Part shown: piece by piece, positions 54,254 through 62,569 of the stretch
How positions within the stretch are numbered: the stretch's first letter is position 1
How the letters are laid out: the number at the start of each line of letters is the position of its first letter
Origin: Aphelocoma coerulescens
Taxonomy: Eukaryota; Chordata; Aves; Passeriformes; Corvidae
Reading direction: 5' to 3'
NCBI RefSeq assembly: GCF_041296385.1
Contig: NC_091023.1
Coordinates: 10,416,924-10,480,923, forward strand
DNA length: 64,000 nucleotides
Notes under the pieces: model-generated
The model's input: only the letters and a program-made list of their open reading frames with translations
What the model was told of the DNA's origin: nothing
The model's database searches: none
Position numbers and translations under genes: made by a program

Positions 54254-55175
54254 CTTTTGCAGAAACCAAAGTCATAGATACTGCATTCAGAAGTCAAGAT
54301 TAAAGTTCAAAAGTAATCACACGTGTTTATATAGAAACACACTTGTTAAAGAAATAACATATTTACTCAGAAATCCTCAGCAAATGCACACTTCATGCAG
54401 AGAATATACTGAAAAATGTGTAGGAGATGCGCTGATTTTCATAACAAAGTCACAACTTCCCAGAAGTTGAGCTTTTGCTGTGCAAGTAAATAATATTCAG
54501 CCTTTATGGTGACATTTCAGTCTCTCCAACAGTATATCTGAGAGTATGTATAAGGTTTTTGTTACTCTTTTTCCCAAAGAAGAAAGAGTTCAGTGCTTTC
54601 CATACACTATTTGCTTCTCCATGGGAATATTGCCAATACAGAAGCTGGCATATCAACAGCTAGATGATCTTCCACACGTCTCTTCTTCAGTCAGAAATAA
54701 CACTGAGAAGATGGTTAGGTCACTGGATTCGTTGCATTAGCAATGATGTTGCAAAATTGGAAAAGCCTTAATCGATTTAACTGACTCAATAGTTTGACCA
54801 GCAGTCAAGACTGAAAAGACTATGAAAAGACTGGAGCTGCAGAAAAGATGATAGCATTGATTAAGGTATTAAGAGTCAAGATTTATCTCTCATAACACCC
54901 AAGGGCAAAGTTTACTTCAAACAAAAAACAAAGACAGTATGAGATGACAATGTCTCAGTTTTCTAGTGTTGGCTGAATTAGGTGTGTATAACCAGTCTGC
55001 CCATAACAGCTCCATTCCCCAAAACCAGCCCTCTTTTAGTCATTTCCAAAATACTCTGTCTTCCACACCTACTGGAGGTTCCCACTCTAGCAACCCAAAC
55101 TGGCACACAGTTCTCTAAAAAGATACTTCTCTCTAAGGACATCATCTCACAGCAGAAATTACACCTTACTGTTTT

Positions 55176-55268
55176 CCCTCTTCATCGCATATATCTTAAA
55201 CCCAAATCTCTTCAGCTTCCCTCTTCATTACACATATCTTGAACCCAAATCTCTTCAGCATCCCTCAT
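55176..55268. repeat. 43-bp tandem duplication
   Basis: Two 43-bp units (55,176-55,218 and 55,219-55,261) share CCCTCTTCAT, ATATCTT and AACCCAAATCTCTTCAGC with a few substitutions. A partial third start, CCCTCAT, follows. It lies within an intron of gene A. Confidence 0.85.
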
Positions 55269-55442
55269 TTCAGAAGATGGGATTAAGTTCAGTACAAAAT
55301 GTTTGTCCTGAATGAAGCAGGACTACATGGCAGCTTTTCATTCCATGATTGTGCTGTTTCAGAAAGTAAGAACTGCAGAACCGCATTAAGGGGTAAAGTA
55401 AAAGATTTCAATATTTTAGTTCAAACATTGACAAATACTCAC

Positions 55443-55470
55443 TTCGAAACTATTAGGTACATCTACAATG
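55443..55470 (-). CDS. Gene A exon (28 nt)
   Basis: The acceptor ends GTACTGTTTTTATAG and the donor is GAA/GTGAGT. One base completes a Leu codon, then IVDVPNSFE (phase 2 to 0). The other two frames contain stops, so the phase match is informative. Confidence 0.55.
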
Positions 55471-55525
55471 CTATAAAAACAGTACTTGCTACCAAAAATA
55501 TTATAAAAGTCTATAAATTATTTAC

Positions 55526-55559
55526 AGATTGAATTTTGCTATCAAGTTTTCATAACCAT
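55526..55559 (-). CDS. Gene A exon (34 nt)
   Basis: The acceptor ends GGAATTTCACAG and the donor is TCT/GTAAAT. With the carried-over base the first codon is Tyr, then GYENLIAKFN and two trailing bases (phase 1 to 2). It is the piece needed to connect the 25-nt and 28-nt exons in frame. Confidence 0.55.
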
Positions 55560-55875
55560 CTGTGAAATTCCAGTCAATCTAACACACAAAACTAGAAGTT
55601 CTATTTCCACACCTTTATTTCAAAATCCAAGAATTATCATAAAGTTATTAGAGTTTAGATGTAGCAAGTTTGTATTTAGGAAAAACATATCTATTTCAGA
55701 TTTGAAATGCCTGCAAAAGCAGGTTTCTGATTGTAAATAAGGACTACATTAAGCAGTTCAATATCCATCAATATACACATAATTTATTTTAATCTTTCTC
55801 ACATAGCAAGTCCTGTCAAAAATTTAGCAGGTTTAACACTTAACATGGTTATTCCACAATCAACACCAAACTCAC

Positions 55876-55900
55876 ATTCATGCTTTTGCAATGCAAACAG
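55876..55900 (-). CDS. Gene A exon (25 nt)
   Basis: Acceptor ACTTTTTCTTACAATAG and donor AAT/GTGAGT are both strong. The exon reads LFALQKHE and leaves one base (phase 0 to 1). It follows the 242-nt exon in phase. Confidence 0.55.
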
Positions 55901-56268
55901 CTATTGTAAGAAAAAGTTATGTTACAAATTACTCTAACAGCAGGAATTTACAATAGATGAACACGGGTGTCATTTATAATGCATTTGTTGCTATTAGAAA
56001 ACAAATAAACATTTATAGTCTGCGCTAATTAACTTTACTGCTGAATTAGTAGTATTCCTCACTTCTTAATTAGAAGAAATACTGCAAGTATGGCATTAAA
56101 GTCAAACCCTTCAGTGCAGTAAAAGCTGACATATTTTAAAACCTCTCTCATCCTCTAAAACATATGGAGCTTTTGGAGCTACATGTACTAGGTTCAGTAC
56201 TGACACCCTCCACTGTGCATAAACACGTCATGGAGCAGTTTAAGGAGGAAATGTTAGAAATAACTTAC

Positions 56269-56510
56269 CATAGTTTGAGCACAAAACCTAAGTACAGCCA
56301 TTAGCAGACCTGCCTCACCCATAATCGGAAATTCCTCCTGGTGCAAGTCTAGGAAGTCAGTATACCTAAATACCAGGGCACACTGTCCCAGCACATCTGT
56401 CCATCGAAGTGGAAATTCAGCTTGGCTATGACTATCGTCTCCATCAGCTGTCACAAAGTACGCGAAGCATTTACATCGTGCATCAATAAACATTTCACTG
56501 TTTTGTGGAT
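56269..56510 (-). CDS. Gene A exon (242 nt), largest anchor exon
   Basis: Two bases complete an Asp codon and then 80 whole codons follow to a strong donor ATG/GTAAGT. The peptide includes FAYFVTADGDDSHSQ, RWTDVLGQCALVFRYTDFL and a hydrophobic helix-like GLLMAVLRFCAQTM. A TAA just upstream of the acceptor bounds the frame. The acceptor (GACAAAGTAAAAG) lacks a clean pyrimidine tract. The intron to the previous exon is only 116 nt, which is short for this gene. I do not recognise a domain; the composition is that of a soluble, probably helical, protein. Confidence 0.75.
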
Positions 56511-56626
56511 CTTTTACTTTGTCTTACTGCTGCCAACCCCAGTAGTACTTTGTGGCAAACCTAAACACACATCCAGTTTGATCTCATGAGAAAAAAAACA
56601 ACAAAGCAACGTGTATATCATCTTAC

Positions 56627-56789
56627 CTTTACTGAAATCAACAGTCATGTCAGAATTGAGCCTGTGTGAAAGCAGAAAAGTATCCAACAACCGAATCTCT
56701 GAAAGACCCATTAGAATCATTCTTTTTCCTCATCTTAGTATATAGACATTTCTCAAGGTCTGGGCTGTGCTCAACATGTAGCAAAGGAC
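56627..56789 (-). pseudogene. Gene A exon (163 nt) with apparent one-base frameshift
   Basis: The acceptor is excellent (CTCTTCCTTTTGACAG) and the donor good (AAAG/GTAAGA). The 5' half reads open in one frame, including HSPDLEKCLYTKMRKK. The 3' half reads open in another, including RLLDTFLLSHRLNSDM, and only the latter is in phase with the next exon (AAA G + AT giving Asp). The switch falls at a GGG run (plus-strand CCC, 56,707-56,709). The length of 163 nt is one base too long for phase 1 in and phase 1 out. Staying in the first frame gives TGA at 56,650-56,652. Staying in the second would require reading through an upstream TGA. A homopolymer error or a real indel explains it most simply. 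Confidence 0.6.
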
Positions 56790-57479
56790 CTGTCAAAAGG
56801 AAGAGAACAACATGGTGAATGAACTGTTCAGCATGTCCGTTAGAGGAAGGGTTCCTCAGCTTCCTGAATTCCCTCAGCTCTCATGAATGCCAACTAAGTC
56901 AGTAGGCAAGATAAAGAATAAATTCTGCTTTGCTCGTCTCTAGATATGCTTATTGTCTTCATCTCTTGACATAAGAGGTCATAGTTATTCATTAAAACTG
57001 TTGTTTATCTCAATTATATAGTAGTAAGAATTTCTTATAATGCCTCATTAAATGTCTGCACATCTTGGGCAGTACTCAAGGTTTGACCTAAAAGTTAATC
57101 TAAAATATCAACCAAAACAGTGTCTACTACAGCCATGAAATGTTGGCTGATAATTTTATCTTTCAGGAATCTGATGTTTAGGTCCCTGTACCATCTTATA
57201 TTTGGTTTTAATTCTGTGATTTAAAGAGATCCAGTAGACTTCCTCCATGGTAACTCTATTTCTGCTGTGCTAAAAGGCAGAACGAGATTCTACCACAGAC
57301 AAACACAAATGCCAGTGCTTACTGTGTCATAAAAACATTCCAGGACTGGATACCAGGCATTTTTCTTTAATTTAATTAAAGCAATACAATTTTTCTCATT
57401 CACAAGCAATCTGATTTTTTTCAGCCTACCTACTAATATATTTTTCAAACTCTATCAGTGCCACTAAATATTTTCAAGC

Positions 57480-57498
57480 TTTTTTTTTTTTTTTTTTT
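57480..57498. repeat. Poly-T tract (19)
   Basis: Nineteen T in a row, 54 bp below the 186-nt exon of gene A. Homopolymers here could affect base-calling quality. Confidence 0.9.
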
Positions 57499-57552
57499 AG
57501 ATGAGGAAAATCAATTACTACCAGTTTGCCAAGCACATGATTCTGTAAGTAC

Positions 57553-57738
57553 CATTTCATGAGCACTGAAGAAAGACCATGAGGTTCAGAACATTGGCGC
57601 TAACTTCTTGCTTGCTCTCTTCTGCATCTTCAGTTTCATGCCTCGGAGAAGGATGTTGTATTAGAGCTCTAACATTAAAGTTTGCTCCATTCATTTTGGA
57701 TATAATGGTTCTAGGAAGTACACCATAAGTTTGGAGGG
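57553..57738 (-). pseudogene. Gene A exon (186 nt) with an in-frame stop near its 3' end
   Basis: After two bases completing the previous codon, a long open frame follows. It includes YGVLPRTIISKMNGANF, then RALIQHPSPRHETEDAEES and SANVLNLMVFLQ. A stop precedes the frame just upstream of the acceptor CTCACTTAAG, consistent with an exon start. Near the end the frame hits TGA at 57,557-57,559, five bases before a weak donor ATG/GTACTT. Only this donor gives the phase (1) needed by the next exon's best frame. TGA could derive from CGA by CpG decay, but that is inference. Alternatives are a sequencing error, a true terminal exon, or a different donor I cannot see. The coding look of the first 55 codons is strong. 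Confidence 0.65.
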
Positions 57739-58469
57739 CTTAAGTGAGACCTCAGGCCTTGAACTAACCATAAACACAGCAATTAGTGCTTCAGAACTGC
57801 ATCTGTACAAATATTGCAGAGGTCCTTGTAAGTGTTGATAGAAATAGAAAAGTTTGCTTCTGAATCAGGCAAAGATGTTGCCAAGAAAAATACATGGCAT
57901 TGAATATATACAAATGTGAGTGCATATAAGCATATTTTTATATGACCATCTTCAAAAGCTTAGAAAGTGTTTCACATATTAAGTTTTCTAGTGGTCTGAC
58001 TGCAACATATCCACCTCCATTACATACATATCCATATCCATTACAAAAGGACACACCATTGCACTACTGCCACATTAGACAACACAATGGCTCAGAGAAG
58101 TAAACTGAGCAACTCACTCTGAGCTTGTTTATGAACTAACCATGGTTGTAAGTCTATGCAACTAATCTAGTATTTGTTGCATTACTACTGATTTGCTCAA
58201 GGGTGAGTAACTCTAGAGTCCTGTCCACATGCCTGGAAGATTGACACACACAAATAATGCTATGGACCACATGACAAAGTGAATTCAGAATTCCTTGTAG
58301 TGTTCAGCATCACAGTTCTACAGATGTTGACCCTGAGTAGCTGCAAAGAAGCTGATCAACCCTTTAATTATGGTTAACAAACCAGAGGCAGATGGGTGAC
58401 CGTACAAGTGATACAAACATTCAAAATGCCCAGACACACAGAGCTGGTACCACTTGTTCCTTCCAGGAG

Positions 58470-58830
58470 ATGGTAATCAATGCAAATCTATGCATTAGTT
58501 ATGAGGTGTTTTAATTCCAATAATAAATATTTGTGATTGATGAATTTTTCCCAGCTGTTGTCTATGTAGCTCTTTAATTAGAGCATGCTGGCAGAGGCTG
58601 TTAATTCTTCATTGAGTTGCCAGCTCCATGGCATTCCACTTTCTGCAAGGCAGGGTGACAGTTGTTAGAGGGACTTGGGCGGCTGGTCAGGGGACCTGAC
58701 ATTTGGCAAAGGATCAACGCATTAGATGACAAACCAAATTCCATCAGCTTCCTAAAAATACTAGCAGGCTGACAAACAAAGTGCCTTAATTGCTGGTGCT
58801 ACTGTCTTTGATGGACATTGGCTCTAAAAG
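58470..58830. promoter_or_regulatory. Possible conserved non-coding element
   Basis: There is no open frame with splice context. The stretch holds an exact octamer ATGCAAAT (58,480-58,487) next to ATGCATTAGT, a TTTAATTA homeodomain core (58,573-58,580), GCTGTTAATTC, and unusually complex repeat-free sequence. It sits in the intron between the 40-nt and 186-nt exons of gene A. This is a judgement from sequence texture; conservation was not tested. Confidence 0.3.
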
Positions 58831-59363
58831 CACAGGAACGTTACTGTTGTTCCCAGAGAAGAGGGGTGCCAGCCGACCATAAGTACCAGGAAGGAAACAA
58901 AATCAGCTGCCTTTGAAAAAAACTAAACCTGCCAAGAGCTCTGGCATTTGCTTTAAGTATTTGACCTCCTGAATCCATATGATTCCCTTGCTGGAATACT
59001 CCATCAGGGGAAGGGAATCCCTGGCTTAGGTATCATGTGACATATGCCTAACCAGGGCCTTAGAGGTGGAGATTCCCAAACAGGTACACAAAACAGGGGG
59101 AGCCTACACTATTCACTCACTGAAGCCTTTAAGGCCTGACACAAAGAATGACATTCAGAGGCCAGTAGGATGCTTATTTTCATCCACACTGTGCATCACA
59201 AGTGGCAACAGAACTGCCAGTTGTGAACACAGCTCCTGCACCACACATATCTATCCATTAAAAGCTGAGATTTCCAAACTTACGGCACACATGCCAATAG
59301 TTTTTAGATGCTGTCAAGCTCAGTAATATTCACACTGGTCACCAACAGATGAAAGCAACTTAC

Positions 59364-59403
59364 TAACAATTCCCTGAGACAACTGGACATTTAGGATACT
59401 GAC
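59364..59403 (-). CDS. Gene A exon (40 nt)
   Basis: One of the best splice-site pairs here: acceptor CTCTTTCTGTTTTAG and donor TTA/GTAAGT. It reads VSILNVQLSQGIV and leaves one base (phase 0 to 1). That base completes a Thr codon with the first two bases of the 186-nt exon at 57,553-57,738. Confidence 0.65.
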
Positions 59404-59597
59404 CTAAAACAGAAAGAGTTTGAAAGCTTCCTATTCTTAACCTTGGTTTTGTTTCATAGGGGCTGTTGCAGATTAGACTATTTACAGTACCAAGAGGTTC
59501 AGAATTCAGTCATTAAACTGGGTCCCTGGAATCAGTCAAAATTCATGTCACAAACAAATAAAACCCTTATTGTATTCCAGCTGCAGGGAAAAGTTAC

Positions 59598-59639
59598 CTT
59601 GCCAGCAGCATAATCTTTGATACTGAATGACAAGTTGTA
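59598..59639 (-). CDS. Gene A exon (42 nt)
   Basis: The exon is 14 whole codons reading YNLSFSIKDYAAGK, phase 0 to 0. The acceptor ends TTTGTACATTCAG and the donor is AAG/GTAACT. The alternating hydrophobic and polar residues suggest a beta strand and turn. Confidence 0.55.
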
Positions 59640-60088
59640 CTGAATGTACAAATTCACCTATGTGCAATTGCATTCATGTTGAAAAGTTTATGAAAAATTA
59701 AATTATATCTGTTTAATAATAATTCATTTATTACTTTTAATTTCTGGGTATTTAAATCTCAATTTGACACTAGAAGTTTTTGATCTCAACTAACAAACTC
59801 AATCTCAATGGCAAAATTTATCCACCAAAGAGCTTCTTCCATTAGAAAAAAATTCTTATTCCCTTTTTCATCAGTAAACTTTTCAATTCAATTAAAAATG
59901 TTCATGATTTATTGCTTAATTATGTCATGCCAATATACAGAAAAAATACCTGTTCAAAAGGTGACTGTTTCAGCACAGGAGATTTAAACCTAATACCAGA
60001 ACTACCATCATGGGTTATGGTTTTTTGCATGTGGTAAATGCTTCTACATAATGAATTAAATGAAATATTAGTCTCACCAAATCCTTAC

Positions 60089-60135
60089 CCACCCAGGTAA
60101 CTCAGACATTTTTTCCAAGGTAGTGCCATAGTCCC
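60089..60135 (-). CDS. Gene A exon (47 nt)
   Basis: The donor TGG/GTAAGG is strong and the acceptor is preceded by a T-rich tract (TACTTTCTTTTAAAATAAG). The frame reads DYGTTLEKMSELPGW, phase 1 in and phase 0 out. The G-first frame is closed by a stop. It continues in phase into the 42-nt exon at 59,598-59,639. Confidence 0.6.
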
Positions 60136-60765
60136 CTTATTTTAAAAGAAAGTAACAAATGAAAGCAAATTATACGGTTGTGAGAAAAGGCTTAGATTCT
60201 CTCTTCCTCCTTGCCCCACATCCCTAAATCTAAAAACAAGGCAAAGTTTTAACATTTGAGATTATTTTAAAGAAGGTGTTATATCCAAAGTTCTTTTTGT
60301 TGCTTAGTGGCTCAGCAGCCTAAAGGCAGCTAAAACAACATTGCTCACTACTTAGTTTCCTATTTATTTCTAACAGAGTTGCAAAAGACAAAATTCATAT
60401 GATAGTGACTTTTCTTCCTAAAGAGCCTGGCAAAACCTGCAAAAACCAGCAGTGCCAAGTCTTACACCATCCTATTCAGCAGCTCTACTGGATGGCTTTG
60501 CTTGCAGCAATTCAAATTTTTCAAGCAGTGACATGGAGTTTACCCTATCATTTGTCATAATACTTTTCTAAACGACAAATGATCCATTTCACAAGGTTTG
60601 GAGAGCTTTCCCTGCAGCTCTATTACCTGGTGAACACTTCACTGAACTTACCAGAAAGTTGAGAAGACAGACAAGACAATTTTATAACCAAAGAAGACAT
60701 GGCAAAGCTCTCCCTGGTTTCAACAATAGTAAGATTCTCACACAAAGCCATTTAGCATTTCATAC

Positions 60766-60795
60766 CTGAGTATGAGTTGTACATGAAAGCAGAGC
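60766..60795 (-). CDS. Gene A exon (30 nt)
   Basis: A 30-nt segment sits between an acceptor ending TTTATATGTCAG and a donor CTCAG/GTATGA. In phase with its neighbours it reads SAFMYNSYS flanked by split Gly codons (phase 1 to 1). All three frames are open because it is so short, so support comes from the splice sites and phase continuity on both sides. Confidence 0.5.
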
Positions 60796-61374
60796 CTGAC
60801 ATATAAACAGTTATTCCAGACGTTTAATGTCTGCTTGCTATACTTTGTCTGCATACTTCATGTTTTTATTTATCTCAACAGCTGAGAAAAAAAGGAAAAT
60901 ACAGGGAGAGAACAGAGCTGGAAGAAAAAAAAAAAATAAAGAATAAAACCCCACAGAAGGAAAATGAAGGGGCCCCATTTATTTGCTGTGAGTTGATCCC
61001 CAAGAGGCAGCAGAAACCAGTTTCCAGGGCACTAATATAATAAAATATAAAGCATAACAAAGGAAACCTGTGAGTTGTGTCACACATGCTTCACAGTTTT
61101 TCAATTAAGATCACTACTTAGAGTTCATTGTCCTGACTCCCGTGTTGTCCTACATATCAGTATCTTCAGAATATAATCAGTTGTACTTAATTGTTTTGCA
61201 CTTTCTCCTATATAAACTAAGAGGTTATACAATCCTGATTTTCTGAAATTACTTAGTAGATGTTATGCCATACTTAAATTGAGCCTTAATACCAAAGAAA
61301 TCATCACTTAAGAATATGAAACTAAAAATCTATACTAGATAAGCAATTCCAAACATCAGAACACTTCATACTAC

Positions 61375-61422
61375 CTCTGCAGCTCTTCACCTCCTCCATA
61401 AACACAGGTTTTGAAACTCCAA
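61375..61422 (-). CDS. Gene A exon (48 nt)
   Basis: The acceptor ends CCCTATGACTTACAG and the donor is AGAG/GTAGTA. The open frame reads GVSKPVFMEEVKSCR, with two leading bases and one trailing base (phase 1 to 1). It joins the 30-nt exon downstream with a Gly codon across the junction. An earlier donor (GAG/GTGAAG) also exists. Confidence 0.55.
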
Positions 61423-61486
61423 CTGTAAGTCATAGGGTGATGATTATTCAGTAGAATTTGAAACAAGATCTCCCATGTCTTCTCAC

Positions 61487-61534
61487 CTTTTAAGTCTACC
61501 TGCCTTTTAAGTCTGATCACCTCTCCAGAAACAA
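61487..61534 (-). CDS. Gene A exon (48 nt)
   Basis: The segment lies between an acceptor ending ACAAAAACAG and a donor AAAAG/GTGAGA. Two bases complete the previous codon, then it reads VSGEVIRLKRQVDLK and leaves one base (phase 1 to 1). The other two frames contain stops. It joins in phase to the exon at 61,375-61,422. An internal GTAGAC donor and an internal acceptor before GTG ATC offer alternative boundaries. Confidence 0.5.
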
Positions 61535-61799
61535 CTGTTTTTGTCAGAACACCAAATTTTCTGCATAAACTGCTAAGTGTGTGAATGTAAAGTTTTTCTA
61601 GTAATCATTGCTCTATGAGTGTCTTGATGTTCTATTTTTCCAGTTAAAGCAGCATGTAGTGTTTTCAATAGTGCCAGCTCTCAAACAAGCCCCACTCCCC
61701 AGAGATTGAGTTACTGCTGTGTGCCACCAGCCCCAGGACAGCCTGGGGACCAGCACCTGCCCACATCCCCTTCTTATTCCACAGGCCATCACCCCTCAC

Positions 61800-61928
61800 C
61801 TTGCCTGGGCTGGAGCTTTGAGCAGCAGAGACATCAGTTTTCCCCAGGATAGGATTTCTCATGCCACTTAGGGTCATTTTGTCACCCTGCTCAATAGCAT
61901 AAGCCAGAATCGTGTCACTTGCCACATA
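61800..61928 (-). CDS. Gene A, tentative alternative exon (129 nt)
   Basis: A 43-codon open segment lies between an acceptor ending GATCAG (poor pyrimidine tract) and a strong donor CAAG/GTGAGG. It includes ILAYAIEQGDKMTLSG and NPILGKTDVSA. It is phase 0 in and phase 0 out. That does not fit the preferred start of the next exon, but it fits if that exon begins at its internal GAGAG/GTG acceptor (giving GKVIRLKRQ). It may be a real or alternative exon, or a chance open frame. Confidence 0.3.
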
Positions 61929-62285
61929 CTGATCAAATTGTACATCATTCCTCCTATCTCCTTATTTCATACCCTCACTACTCACCTAAGACAAAGCTCG
62001 TGCTGATGAAAAAAACAGAAGGACAAAAAAGTCCAAGTATGCTATCTAACACTACAGAATGGTTAGGTCTTGTAATTAGCTTCACAGATAAGGAGAGGGA
62101 TAATGCATGCAGAAGTCGCTCTTGGGTTTTTAGTGTCTATCAAGAAATAAAATCAAGGTCCCAATATTTTAATTTTTAATGCAGTCAGGGCTTTCCCTAC
62201 CCAGTAGCTTTGTCTCCATTGAAATGTGAAATTTCTCCTCACAAAGCACAGGATTAGAGCACTGCATAAAATTTGCAGAGAACTT

Positions 62286-62345
62286 CAGGGAAAAAAAAAA
62301 ACAACAAAAAACAAAACAAGAACAAAAAACAAACCAACAGAAAAA
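62286..62345. repeat. A/C-rich low-complexity tract
   Basis: GGGAAAAAAAAAAACAACA followed by further AAC/AAAC units. Confidence 0.8.
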
Positions 62346-62547
62346 GCCACTGTTCTTGCACTTCTCCTGTAACACACCAGGGACTGGAGGCAGAATTTTA
62401 GCAAGTCTTTGCACAGTAGCCATTGAAAAGCAGAGCTGAAGCCAGCTTTGGTGCTCTGACCTGGCCTTTTTCCTCCTCATTTCTAGCAGAACTATCCAGC
62501 TTTTGCTGTTTCCCAACACAATTCAGCATATTTTTAGGCAGGCTCAC

Positions 62548-62569
62548 CTGACAGAAGATGTTCATCCAT
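62548..62569 (-). CDS. Gene A, tentative 5' exon (22 nt)
   Basis: A 22-nt open segment begins ATGGAT and ends before a GTGAGC donor, preceded by a moderate acceptor ending CTCTGAG. It reads MDEHLLS plus one base (phase 1 out). Joined directly to the exon at 61,487-61,534 the codon completes as Val. The ATG could be a start codon or simply an internal Met. The segment is too short to be secure alone, and an alternative frame would instead feed the 129-nt segment at 61,800-61,928. Confidence 0.3.

Larger units (their letters stand above)
44072..62569 (-). other. Gene A: unrecognised multi-exon gene, partial, possibly disrupted
   Basis: This is the span of a candidate protein gene read from high to low coordinates. 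It was assembled from open segments bounded by AG acceptors and GT donors, keeping reading phase across each junction. Sixteen consecutive exons between 61,534 and 50,766 fit in phase, provided one base is discounted in the exon at 56,627-56,789. The peptide is a mixed soluble-looking sequence with no obvious signal peptide, transmembrane run, zinc finger, kinase or coiled-coil signature. I cannot name a family. Exons are unusually short, many of 17-48 nt. Phase breaks show that exons are missing between 50.8 and 47.5 kb. The true start and stop are not identified. Small exons could be chance matches; the larger ones (242, 190, 186, 163 and 100 nt) are the firm anchors. Two lesions, a stop and a frameshift, raise the possibility of a unitary pseudogene. 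Confidence 0.65.

Noticed and set aside
55741..55842. A possible 10-nt microexon between the 25-nt and 34-nt exons of gene A
   Set aside because: Joining it in phase would create a stop codon at the junction, whereas the 34-nt exon fits directly.
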